Positions 24,101 to 36,015 of a DNA stretch of 64,000 nt are shown here, piece by piece. Source of the stretch: Heterocephalus glaber (Eukaryota > Chordata > Mammalia > Rodentia > Bathyergidae); the NCBI RefSeq assembly GCF_000247695.1, contig NW_004624732.1:43265467-43329466 (forward strand). The letters run 5' to 3'. A program made the translations under genes and the position numbers. How positions within the stretch are numbered: position 1 is the stretch's first letter; the number at the start of each line of letters is the position of its first letter. A model generated the notes under the pieces. That model was not told the origin of the DNA, did not search any database, and saw only the letters and a program-made list of their open reading frames with translations.

Positions 24101-26839
24101 ATGGTGGGTGGGGAGTGTCTTCAAAATGCTTCATGGCAGGAACACTGAAATAAAGCCATAGAAAGATATGACGGTGCTGAATGTTCCCCTTGGCCATGAC
24201 TACATCCCACTTCAGTCTAAAGAAACATCTATAGATGATTTTTTCTGTAGACAGCATGCACTTTAATTATGAAAGCTTAGAAATTCTTTAGAGGAAAATT
24301 TTTATTAGAATACTTTTCTATATAAACTCCTTTGTCTTCCTGATAATGCATGTTATGTTTATATATAATCATGGAAAATTATTTTTACATTTAGTTTGGT
24401 TATTTGTTTCCATTATATATTTGCATTATGGTTTATGCTCACAGAGTAAAATAGATATGAATTGAGTTTCACATGTATAGAGATTTGCCGATAAATACTA
24501 ATGCCCTGTCATTAATGCCAAGTCACCAATCATATTCCTTCATATTCTGTATTCATATATATTTCGCTTCTGTAGCAAACATTTTTACATGCTGAGTTTC
24601 ACTTTTCCTACATGTGTGCTTGTGTGTTGTGAAAACCATCTGCAGAAAGCTTTTTCATATACTCTTTAAAGACAAGTTTTGTTTTGTTTTTGTTTTTGTT
24701 TTTGAATTTCTCCATCAGATGAGTGAATTTTAATACCATTTGTCTTGGGTGAAAATGTCTTTGGAACCAAGACCTTTACATGCCCCATTTCAACTAGACA
24801 AAGCTGAGGCTGGTGCACTAATGAAATGTCCAGCTGTCCTCTAATTAACTGAAATGAAGAAAATGTAATGTTTAATGAGAGAACCAGGATTCTGTAAGGA
24901 ATAATGGGAAGACTATATGTTTTCTGTGCTTTCCTGCATATGACAGAGCCATGGGGTGCAGGAGAGAGATGAGGCTTTTTTATGCTCCAGTAGGGGGAGC
25001 TTTCTTTTCCCCATTGTAAGAACAGCGTGGTGCATGTGTTTAAATACGCCATCCTAAAATGCAGACTTTTCATTTTCATTTTGCAAGTGGGAAATTTCAC
25101 TATGTGATGGGCACATTACTCTTCTTAGCGACACATTTTGTGCAAACTCATTTGGGAAAGAATAGGAAATTTAGAATACTGCCTTCATATTTCTTCTGGA
25201 AATGTTAGCCTGAATCCATTATTTTCAAACCTGATGAGGATTACAGTTCATTTGTATTTCACAGCAATGCTTATTGTATTCTGTTTTGTGAAGTAAATAA
25301 GAGATCACACTGTTTTAATAGTGCTTGTATCTTGCTTTCCATGTCAATAGTCTTCTTTTGAGGGCAAGGGAGGAGGAAAAGGAAGCAGAGTCAGGAGTAC
25401 TTGATTTAGCCTTCTCTAGATGCAGCATGTTATTCTGACAAAGAAGTGCCCTGATTTATTTTATAAATAATCTAAACTGGAGGAGGTGGTATATAAACTC
25501 ACTTAGGTCACTGAGTATATCCATATTCAAATGACATTATAAAAAGCACTGTTCAGTAACACCCAAGTCCCTATCTCTTATTTAACTACATTTAAAATAC
25601 TTGTGGACTAACCTGATTTGATGGCAGTGTAGGTGGATGCTTATGTGCCACTGAAGAGAATTCTTTACAAAACAGTTTCCTACCAGCATTTAACTGTGCT
25701 TGACATGCCACAATTAGAAAATCAATTCATCAGGCTACGTCAAGAAAGGCAAATAATTTCACTCTTTATACTAAATATGGTTGATTACTAGTTACTGATA
25801 TGTTGGTTGTGTTATAAAAGATACTGAAGTCAGAAAAATTGCTTTAATCTATTAGTAATACATAATAAGGATATTATTTTATGAATATTTTAAAAGAGCC
25901 TCAATATTTATGTTACATACTTTTCTGTTTGTGGGGTAAGGTGTTAAGAAAAATTGACTATTATAATCCAAATGCCATATGAGGCTTGTGCATAATGGAA
26001 ATATGGATATGAATCTGTTTATTGGGCAGGATAGCATATAACCTAAACCTTCATGGGAGGAAAACAAAGCACAGGAAAGTTTGAGGGAGTCAGAAGAGGG
26101 AAGGATCTTATGATAAAGGATGAAGAATTTAGGAGAACTCCTGAGAAGCTTAAGGGCAAAATAAAATGCCTTGACTGTAACAACAAGGTGGTCTTATATG
26201 TTGACTACAACAACAAAGTTACAATTTACTCACCAATTTTACCAGAGCTAACTTTTTTTTACTCACCAACTAAATTTCTACTTTAGCATGAAGTATAACT
26301 AGACTATTTTGGTTGAATTAATTCTCATGGGCTAAAAGTACACAGAAATTTTTATGGAAGAAATTGCTCCGTCTACTTAATGACTTTAGCCACCATTTCT
26401 ATGATCTCTCTGTCTGTAAAGCTGTCGTCAAACTAGGACCAGAACTAATTTCTTATTTGGAAGATAAGAAAACTGCCTGAAATACAGAAAAACTACAATG
26501 ATATATCGAAGAACTCCTACTTTACCTTTGCTTACTTTGGGTTCAAGTTGACAAGATCTGTTTCCAGTAAGACAAAATTTTACATAGGACCTGGAAAACT
26601 TAGATGAAAACCAATATCTGCCCCTGATCTCAGGATCGGTACAAGTCATCTGTTGACTTTGAACATGCTTTCAGCCTGTTCTATTACCCTAAATGTAGTC
26701 TGCTTCAGTGGAGATTGTAATCAAATGTTGACTTTTTGATTTATTTCCATATTTGGTCTTTCAGTATATAAGAATTCTACAGCTAAAAAAACCTCAACAT
26801 TACCATGTTAGGTAAACAAAGCAGTAAATAAACATACAT
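21177..26839. other. Unassigned intron
   Basis: No clear repeat, exon or RNA gene over 5.6 kb. 22500-22545 is a short ATAT-rich palindromic patch. 23070-23290 is a moderately complex block, treated separately as a candidate conserved element. A 144-codon open frame on the minus strand near 24666-25100 has no recognisable domain and no splice context, so I read it as chance. Confidence 0.4.
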
Positions 26840-27290
26840 GTGAGTCAGTTAGGACTTCTTGATTTCAAGGGACAGAAAACAAATCCAAATTGGCTTAAAC
26901 AAAGAAAGAGGATTTTTGTTTTGTTTTGTCTACATAGCTGGAAAATTCAGGAAATGACAAGCTTCAAGGATGACTAAATCCTGGGGTCTAAACAGCATCA
27001 TCAGGACCTAGTCTTGTCCTGTTGCTGAGATCTGGTTTACCCAAGTTAGCTTCATTCTGAGGCTGCACCTGGTGGTAAAATGACCACCAGGGGTCAATTT
27101 GGGGTCAACATATGCCTTGCTTCTTGTCCATCAGGTATTTCTTTTCCTGAATGCCCCTAAAATTAACCAAAACTGAGTCATTCGCTTGCCCTAAATCAAC
27201 CACACTGGCTAAGAAAATAGAATGAGCTGATTGCCTTAGACTAAGGTGAAAGATTTTACAATGGGAGGTGGAGGTTCTAGGGAACATGAA
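26840..27290 (-). repeat. Probable old interspersed repeat (LTR-like), antisense
   Basis: 'ccaaattggcttaaacaaag', 'catagctggaaaattcagga', 'cagcatcatcaggacctagt', 'ggtggtaaaatgaccaccag' recur in this order in a common old mammalian repeat. The family name is not certain. Confidence 0.45.
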
Positions 27291-30069
27291 TGGGGATAAG
27301 AGGAGGAGGTTACTCTCCAGAGAAAACCTGGGGCTTTATTCCAGATTTGAGATGCTTTCCACAATAAGTAAGCAAACTTTGCAGTTAAGGCAATGAGTGA
27401 CGTATTGTAGGGATTGGTATGGGAGAGATATCAGGGATCAGTCACATATTTCTCATACCTGTAAGGAGTCCTTGCACATGCTTACAAATCACTAGGTGAA
27501 TTAATTTTGCAGGGTTTGGGAAGTTTTTAAACATGCAGTAATTGCTGTGGGAGATGATATACACAAATCTTACTATAATTGATTGGTTCAGGAAAGGGGT
27601 AATTACATGTAAGTTAAGTGGGTTAGCTAGCACCAGCACAAGCAAGGACTCACACATACCCTGAGCATTCCGTTAGTATATAATCTATGAAATGTTTTTG
27701 GAACAAAAAACACATGCTTTCAAGGTCTTTTAGGCATACCAACACTGAAAAGAAAAAAATATCATTTAGGCCACGTAATGATGGAATACAAGCATCTACA
27801 AGATATAAGAATTACAACAGAGTATGAAACAGGAGAGAATTAACTGTGGACCAGGGAAAGGTAAACTATTGACAGAGTCAGAATAATGATGTAGAATTAC
27901 ATAGCTGGAAATCTGGTTAAGGCATGATAGCAAATACAGTTCAACAAAAGTTGGTCAGGGTAGTGTTGAGATCATTGGTGATTTCAGATGACTCCTGAAA
28001 TCCCCAGTGACTGTCCAAACATAAAGAAAGGACATTTTCTGGTCAATATTTTGGGTCATTGTCATTGGCGTCTGTGCAGAAGAATATTCCTTCACACATG
28101 AAGAGAAAAATTGTTTACTGTTTTTGTTGTATCATGGACACGTGACAAAGCATTCAAATACAATGTAAACAATTGCAAACTGATGTATCCAGCTGTTTAA
28201 AAATTGAATAAATAATTTAGCTTTTATACATGGGCAACGCTCGCTAAAAAATTACAAATCAGAACTCTTCTGTTTGAATCTATTTTATTTTGTTAATAGA
28301 TGAGCTAATATGATAGGCATTTAATTGTATAATGTAGTATTAGCCATTTTCTTTGGCATACCATTAACTTTAAATAGTATTAATATTTAACATTTCATAA
28401 TACACACTACAAAGTTCTTATTTTTTCAGCTGAACAGAAAATGTGCATTGATAGTAAATCTCTTTAAAGTGGGTTTTAAGATGCTCAGTATGCAAAACTT
28501 GTTCCATTTATACTGTTTGATCAGAAATACTCAAAATGCCACAGCATAATAAGGCAAATGCTGTAAAATGACAATGATGCCAAAACTGTATTATGATTTT
28601 GTATTCAAATACAATGTATTGCATAATTAGGCATAATTATATAATCTGAATAGTTAAGAGTGCATTTAAAATGTGATAGGAGGCATCTAAGTACATCAAC
28701 TTCTCAGGGATGGCTAAATCAGAGGATATAAAGTTGTGATTAATATTTGTTATTGAGTAGGAACCCAATTCAAGCACAAGACTGCTCAGAGAAGTCTTGT
28801 AGCTGACTCCAAAGTGTAGGCACTAACTCTGTCTCGGCAGAGTTTTGCTCCTAGATCTGTGTGAATTTGACCTGCCACACTTTTCTCTCCTTGAAAAAAT
28901 ACGATCAGCATTTAGGTGGTTGAATCAAGGCTCAGTACTCTCAGTGTCTGTGTGGGTCAGTTTGATGCTCTTTATTCCATGGATTCCAACTGTACCCTCA
29001 GTCAAGACCAGTGCTCCCAGAAAAGTGTGCCCCTGACCCTGAAAGGAACTGAGCCAGAAGGAGTGAGGGAGTGCTCAAATCCATCCTCATTTACCAGAAG
29101 ATTGCTCAAGGAATAGCCCCTCGAAGAATAAATCAGACAGATCATTTTATCAGGGGAAGACAGTGGTAATAAGGCAGCTTATTTAGTAGAAGATGAACTT
29201 TGTTTTGTTACTAATAAAGACTTTAAGGGTACACTTGTAAGTGATCAAAATTGAGGTTCTGAATTTTTCGAGCCCTCACCAGAGTTTTTCCCTCCACTAC
29301 CAGCCCAGGAACATTTGTTTTTATTAAGAAAAAGAAAACAGGAACTTGAAGAAAATGCTTCTATTTCTAATCATGCCGAAATTTTCAGTAATCTGAACAC
29401 AGAGCAAACAGACCAGGTTTATGGCATATTCTAAAATTAAAGGTGAAATTTATGCATTTTGTTTTTACTTAATATTTATTTAGTGGTGATTTAATTAAGG
29501 AAGGCTAAAGGTAGATAGGTGAAAGGAATTGTCCTAATTCAGAGTATTCAATATGTCAAATCTTTCAGTGATTTGTGCTATTGCAACTAAATAGAAAATG
29601 AGAAGACAAAACTAAAGATTCCCTGTATCTGTTAGATTCAAAGCCAGATGAATTACTCTCGAGTTCATCATGTTTTCCAGAAGCTGACCACATCCAAATA
29701 TTTTCAACCCACAAGGGTCTCTTCTTTTCCTAAGATTTACTCACTTAGACCATTTCTGAAAAGTCAAGTCAAGTTCCAAATTTTCTTGTTGTAGTCAGCT
29801 CATTTTCCTACTCACTCCCGTTTTGCATGTACTTTTAAATTTTTAATTAACACTTAATGATGATTAATGCTTTAAAATAAATTGTGCTATATTCTAGTTT
29901 TCTGTATCATTGCATATATATGCATACATAATACTAATTAATATAAGTAATGGTCTCTTTACACTAATGGAAGCACTTACCCCTTGTCTCTCCAACCAAA
30001 ACCATTTAATCTTCATGTATAGGATCATACCATCAAAATGCCCAGAAAAGAGCTTGTGAAATAACGGGT
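27291..30069. other. Unassigned intron
   Basis: AT-rich sequence with no exon, RNA gene or recognisable repeat. Confidence 0.4.
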
Positions 30070-30280
30070 GATGAACAGTGATGGTGATAATGATAACCTA
30101 TTTCTTGAACACTTGTTACAGGACAGGTATAGTACCTGCTACATTCTGACACCCGTTAAATCATCGATCACCATAATAGTCTTGTTTGGCAGGTGTCCTT
30201 ATCTTTCTCATCTTCAGAGGAAGAAATTTAGGAATAGTGACATAAGGAACTTTGTTTAGGGCATAGAATTGGTAATCAGA
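30070..30280 (-). repeat. MIR-type ancient SINE, antisense
   Basis: 'cttgaacacttgttacagga', 'ctcatcttcagaggaagaaa', 'agggcatagaattggtaatc' are in antisense MIR order. Confidence 0.6.
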
Positions 30281-30469
30281 TTCCAAAAGAGGTAAACTTG
30301 AACACATCCCATGCTTCCTAATTAGTTAACTGGCCCCACACACAAAAAATGAAGGAGCTAAGTAGCATCTATCTCAATATGCTATAAAAGTTAGAAAAGC
30401 GGTGATTTTTCTGGAGCTTTACTGTACAAAGAACTGATAGCCGTCTGTGAGTCCAGCAGCTCCCTGTGC

Positions 30470-30765
30470 CTGTTAGGCCACTGCCCACCCTCTAGCCCCA
30501 TCCTGGAATTCAGTTCTGCCTCAGAGCCCCACAAACTCCTGAAAATCTCTTGTTCATTCTCAGAATATTTTAACTTTTCTGAAACTGTCCTTAAATGTTC
30601 CTCTGCTTTCTTCCTCTAGTCTTCCTCCATTTTATCCCTATCTTTTGCCCCAGCATTTAGTACTGTGTAGTCATTTACTTATTTATTTCTCTAGCTTTAC
30701 ATTCTCACTTTAAGAGCCTGAATTTCTTATGGGGGAATATTGCTTCTCACCTTTACTTCTACTAC
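30470..30765 (+). repeat. Probable L2 (LINE2) 3' fragment
   Basis: A pyrimidine-rich run with 'ccagcatttagtactgtgta' and 'cactttaagagcctgaattt' resembles the sense L2 tail (upstream of 'gtgctcaataaatg', which is absent here). Decayed. Confidence 0.45.
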
Positions 30766-33650
30766 CTGGCAACAAGATCAGTTCAGCAGTGATATAAATA
30801 AATGATTCTTAATTGAGTTATTGCAAAAAAATCCAGGTTTTGCCTGAGATTAGTTGCCCTACTCTAGAAATACAATATTTTGCCCCCTTTCTGCTGGCAT
30901 CTCTCCAACTTCACACTCTTAGAATCTCTACAAGAGCAAAAGCTCTCATATTCAAAGACAGTTCCTTAAACCATTCCAAACCCTAGAGCTTCTATCACAC
31001 TGTCATTTCATTGGTGAGGAGGGGATTTGAGAGGAAGGAACAGGGCAGTTTCTTTTTCTTAAAGACATTATATCTAAAGACTCTGCAAAATGATAAGTGC
31101 CATTTAGCATTTCTTTATTTCAAGTGTTTACAGTGCCACAGAGTGTTTGCTTCTGCATGCTGAGCAGTCTCATTTGAGTTTAATATTGGATGTGATATAA
31201 GACATGCATGTCTTTTCCATTATAAAACTTTATGCTTCAAACCCCCATACCTCGTGTCTGTGTATATGACAGATGGTGTCCTGCAAAGCAGTGGCCAGTA
31301 AGAGGCATGATTGGACTAAATTGGAAGCATGAGGCAAAGGGGTGTGTTTTTATTAAGGGGGCAGGGAAAACATTTGAGGGTAGTGGGTTAGAAGAAATCA
31401 TCCACAGATGCTGATCTCTGTCTGTTAGTGGATGTGATTTTTGAATTGTGGTAATTCCTGTTTCTGTGACAGTTCATCAAAAATTGAGGGCACCACTTTC
31501 GAAAATTACCCATGGTTTCATTTCCAAACTAGATGCAGACTCTGTGCCTTTGATTATTAGAATTATTCAACTCACTCAGTGGGGCAATGAGGAAGGGCAT
31601 TGGTAAATACTACCCCAATGGATATTCTGTAAGAGATTCGTTACAGAAACGCGAGGCGGCAGAGCAAACGCCATCACTTTTTAACAAGTGTTATCTAAAC
31701 ACACACTGACAACCCATGAGCGAGCCAAAGTGACAATTTGGAAATTCATTTCTCTCCTTCTATGTGGGTTAGGGTAGTCAAATTGAAGATGTAGGGACTA
31801 ACTTTTCTCTACCTTTATTAAGCATTTTTAGATAAATTGTAGAAGGCAATTCAACAAATATCTACAGGTTCCCATCAACCTCCAAAGACTTCTGTTAAAA
31901 GTCATATAAATTATATCACATACCAGCTCACCAGTGGGGGAAGGAGCAATAATACTTCAAAAACTTTTCACAGCTACTACCAATCTGACAACTTCTTTAG
32001 CAAAACCTTTCATTCTGTTAAGCATTGGCTGGGGCTGAGCCCTGGTTTTCTTTTCAAGGGACGAGAAACACTCAGGTGGAAGGTGTATAGATGGAAGTGA
32101 TAGTGTGTATTGGCCACACTGACTGCAAGAAAATAATTTCTTTCCAGGTAGAGCTCAGCTACCCTCATGATCTTGCTGAAGGGACATATGAGCACTACTG
32201 TGAATACATATGCTTGGATTCGAAGAGGCGTTTCAAGAGGGGTGGGCTGCTAATCCACACATAAAAGCATGTCAGGGATTATTTAAATGGCCAGTAATAT
32301 AAACATCATGCTACCAATGCCATACAAGTTTATCACATAAATATAATTGTTTTCTTTAAGAATAATAAAGGCAGAATCCATATGTTATATATTATTTAAA
32401 ATTGTTCCAGCAAGATGTATTAGTCTCACAGAAGAAATTCTTCCACTAGAGGAAAACAGCAGTTTTATTATATTGCATTGTCATTTGTTTAATTTGTTTG
32501 TTCCCAGTAGCAGTTTCACACATTTTTATGAACTGCTACTTTTATAGAAAGTTATGCTACTAATGGTGTGTATTGCTTGTATTCATACAGGAAAAAAAAG
32601 AGATAGGGTTGAGGGGAAGGTATCAGAAAGGTAGATGGCTTGGATTTACTCAATAGGATTTGTGCTTATGAATTCTTAGAAGAGTTGAAAATCAATGCAG
32701 GTTCTCTTTGGGACATTGCTGAGTTTTTGTCTGAGTTTATTTAAACATAGAAGTCAAGTTAAACCTCAGATGGAAGATCTCTTGTGAGCAAAAGCAAATA
32801 ATTCTGAACAAAAAGGAGTTCTCCAAGGTTTTATTTCTATATATTTGGACTGATTACTACAAGATACTAATTTATTATGTTATCATTAAAGTTTATTACT
32901 AACTCAGGCATTTTACTGGTTGAGAAAAACTGTTTCTTCAATGATTCCCAACAATTTCACCTAAACCATGTTGTTCATCTAAATTAAGCAATTTTTAGGC
33001 AAATTTGAAATTTTACAATTTTTAAATTGAAATATTTCAACCTTTATAATACTTTAACTGATGGATATAAAAATGCAGTATGGGAAATCCCACCCCAGAA
33101 TTATCTTTCACATTTTCTGAACTTGTAAGCATGAATTCTATTGAAGTTAGAGAATCAGGGAAGAGAGTGTCCTGAAAGTAGGGTGTATAAGAACCTGATA
33201 GAGCTATCTGAACAAGTGCAGGGCCTACTGAAGGTCAGTAGAGACAACATCCTCACTGATACCAGAGCATCTACTCCTGCACAACCTGTTTATTTGTAGC
33301 ATCCTTGCAAACTTAAAACTCTAGGAGAGAATTTCAGTACTATTGCAGTGTAATCTGAATCACTAAGAGCACTCAAAATCTTACATTGCAGACATGTACC
33401 ACAAACCCATGGAAGACAGTTGAAGTCAAACCACAATTCAGCAAAGCAATCTTTACGAACATGAATAAGTCCAGTTACACATCTTTTATCCTCAAGAGCA
33501 AATTTTAAATCTCTATTCTGAAAACAGAAATCATCAAATCAGAACCCCTGGCAGATGAAATCTCTAACTCTAAGTAGGTCCAGATCATTGATATTTGATT
33601 TTGGAAAATATTGCCAATATCTTTGTACTTAGATTGTACTATTTTGCACT
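30766..33650. other. Unassigned intron
   Basis: No exon or recognisable repeat. 31200-31560 is somewhat more complex and GC-balanced than its flanks but carries no landmark. Confidence 0.4.
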
Positions 33651-33670
33651 TAGAGCAATTTTACACTTCT

Positions 33671-33706
<36 letters not shown>
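33671..33706 (-). pseudogene. U6 snRNA 5' fragment (retro-pseudogene)
   Basis: The reverse complement reads 'gtgcttgcttcggcagcaca' then 'tatactaaaattggaa', the first ~36 nt of U6 snRNA with one change (C to T at U6 position 5). The rest of U6 is missing. The insert is flanked by near-identical 16-mers, 'caattttacacttctt' (33656-33671) and 'caattttacatttctt' (33706-33721). This indicates target-site duplication by the L1 machinery. It is not a functional U6: it lacks the catalytic and terminal parts and any visible proximal promoter. Confidence 0.88.
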
Positions 33707-33790
33707 AATTTTACATTTCTTAAGCACGCTGTTGAAAACACCGAGAGATGGATCAGAAACATATTGGGTGATGATTAAGAAAATAATCAG

Positions 33791-33883
33791 AGCCAGGGAT
33801 TTAACTCAGTGGTTCCACCGCCTGCCTCCCAAGTGCAAGGTCATGAGTTCAATCCCCAGTACCAAAAAAAACAAAAAATACAC
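33791..33883 (+). repeat. tRNA-derived ID-type SINE
   Basis: 'agccagggatttaactcagt', 'ggttccaccgcctgcctccc', 'gagttcaatccccagtacc', A-rich tail. Target duplications 'aagaaaataatcag' (33777-33790) and 'aagaaaacattcag' (33884-33897) differ at two bases. Confidence 0.92.
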
Positions 33884-33897
33884 AAGAAAACATTCAG

Positions 33898-35076
33898 AGA
33901 TTTAACTTAGACAAATATAAGATAAATAGCACAAGAAGTTCACAATTCCATTGACAATTAAAATCCAAAGAAAGCAAGAAATCTTCTCAGCGTTGAACCT
34001 TTTCTTTGTAATTGTAGATTGATGAATATAGAATAATAACAGCTATGACTTTATGCAGGTATGTTATTGTATGTTAAAAAAAGTATTTGAAAACTTTTCC
34101 CATTAACACATTGAAGGACTCATACAAAATTTGAATGAAACAAATATTTACACAGAAACTATTACATCATCTAGTCATTCTATAATTAAGCACTCACTTA
34201 TATATGCACACAAAGGAATACATTACTATTTAATAAACTGTGTCCTAGGTGGCCCTTTATGGATTGTTGTAAACAGATAGAAATAGGTACTCATATGATT
34301 CTGACACAATGATTATTCCTTAGTAAAGTGATTTATATTGATTTTTACTTGAGTTTTAAGAAGAAAAAGAAATTAAATGAGGTTGAAAAAATGATTGAAT
34401 TTCAAATAAACATGTTTGATCCAAGAGACAATAACCTGTAAAAGATAAAATAAACTAAAGAAAAATTAGGTATTTAAAGCCCTTGAAAATTTCCATTTTC
34501 AACCAAATTAAGAAAGATAAAGAAAATATATAAATCTAAAGAAGAAAATAAAAAAGGTTTATTTATAAGGACATTAATGCAGATATTCTTCCTTCCACAT
34601 AGTCTTCCAATTTATTTAGGATTTATTATTGAAGGAGATAACATTTATATTTATAATCACATCCCTAGTGTTGATTAGTCTTAGTTTTATGCCACAAAAA
34701 ATTCTCACATACTATTCATTTTGACAAGTTTTCGCTATTCACAAGTGCTTTACTTAAATTTTCTATGTATTTACATTTCATCAACTAGTTTCTTTTTCTG
34801 AAAGGATCTGAGTAGGCTACTACCAAATTTCTGAATGCTTAACAATTTCCGTGCATGATCTTTATTCTTAAAGAACAACATGACATGGTGTGAAATTATA
34901 AACATAAAATAGATAGATTTTAAGTTTTGAACACTTTTTCATCTGGCAATGAGTGCGGCTGTGAAGTATTCTGAGATCAGTTTTTCCCCCTTTTAATGAG
35001 ATTTGCCTGACCTGCCTATAAAAATTATGTGGCTTTTACTTTACCCTCAAAGTTCATACCTGCATGAGGATTTGTT
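33898..35076. other. Unassigned intron
   Basis: AT-rich, no landmark. Confidence 0.4.
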
Positions 35077-35093
35077 AGATTAATTGTTTTATG

Positions 35094-35185
35094 GCCGGGG
35101 ATTTAGCTCAGTGGTTCTGCCGCCTGCCTCGAAAGCACAAGGTCCTGAGTTCTATCCCCGGTATCAAAAAAATAAAAAAATAAAA
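35094..35185 (+). repeat. ID-type SINE, first of an inverted pair
   Basis: 'gccggggatttagctcagtg', 'gttctgccgcctgcctcgaa', 'gagttctatccccggtatc', tail of A/TAAAAAA. Perfect 17-bp target duplications 'agattaattgttttatg' lie at 35077-35093 and 35186-35202. Confidence 0.95.
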
Positions 35186-35210
35186 AGATTAATTGTTTTA
35201 TGTCAGTTTT

Positions 35211-35297
35211 TTTTTCTTTTTTGGTACCGGGGAACAAACTTGGGTCCTTGTGCTTGCGCAGCAGGCGGCAAAACCACTGAGCTAAATCCCCGGCCCC
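35211..35297 (-). repeat. ID-type SINE, second of an inverted pair
   Basis: T tail, 'ggtaccggggaacaaacttg', 'cttgcgcagcaggcggcaaa', 'actgagctaaatccccggcc'. Perfect target duplications 'ttttatgtcagtttt' lie at 35196-35210 and 35298-35312. The left one overlaps the right duplication of the first SINE, so this copy landed in that duplication and is the later insertion. Confidence 0.95.
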
Positions 35298-35312
35298 TTT
35301 TATGTCAGTTTT

Positions 35313-35954
35313 CCTGGGACTAAGTGGGACTTACTTCCAGTAAGCAGATGTAAGTCCTCTATTTCTAAAAACATTTGCTTCTGCCTTTCACTTATTGTTG
35401 TTGTTCAATTCGCTCTAGTCTCTTCTTTAAGAAGATCATTTCTGATTGTCTTCTGTATTAGAATCACCTTTATTCACTATATCAAACTATCAATAGATAA
35501 ATTTATGTCTTTAATTTTCTCATTTTTGTTTTATATAATTTCTTCTTATTTGTATATCATTCTGTGCCTTTAATCATGTGCATTGTTTTTTTACTCTACC
35601 TTGATATTCGTAGATTATTACTATAATCTACAGATTATTATTATTATTATATTTGTAGATATTTGTAGACAGAATTTCCTAAATTCTGTCAATTTCCTTT
35701 CCATCTCTTTGAATGATTATAGTTCTGTTTAAACATTCTTTCTGATATTATGTGTAAAACAATTTTTTAAAAGTACAAATAACTACATGTTTGGACTCTG
35801 CTGGCTTCTTGATAATTCCTTTTCTGATATATACCCTTCTGCCTTCTCACTTGGGCTTAATCAATGATCATATGCTGATTCTAAAATTATTACTACTTAT
35901 ATTTTTCTGATTACTACTAATCCTTACATAAAGCCATTTAATCTCTCTTTTTCT
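35313..35954. other. Unassigned T-rich intron
   Basis: T-rich sequence with a short imperfect repeat of 'gattatta' around 35612-35650. Weak resemblance to an L2 tail at 35410-35560, not callable. Confidence 0.4.

Positions 35955-36009
<55 letters not shown>
35955..36009. repeat. Compound (TC)n(CA)n microsatellite
   Basis: About eleven TC units run directly into about sixteen CA units. Confidence 0.95.

Positions 36010-36015
<6 letters not shown>

Noticed and set aside
24666..25100. 144-codon open frame on the minus strand
   Set aside because: No recognisable domain, no start context and no splice sites fitting a gene. Treated as chance.
33671..33706. Functional U6 snRNA gene
   Set aside because: Only the first third of U6 is present, with retro-insertion flanks.
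35094..35185. tRNA-like sequence with A and B boxes, considered as a tRNA gene
   Set aside because: It has SINE features (A tail, target duplications, many sister copies) and no proper acceptor/anticodon arms, so it is an ID SINE. The same holds for the other ID copies.
35941..36010. CRISPR-like or other structured array
   Set aside because: It is a plain compound microsatellite in a mammalian genome.
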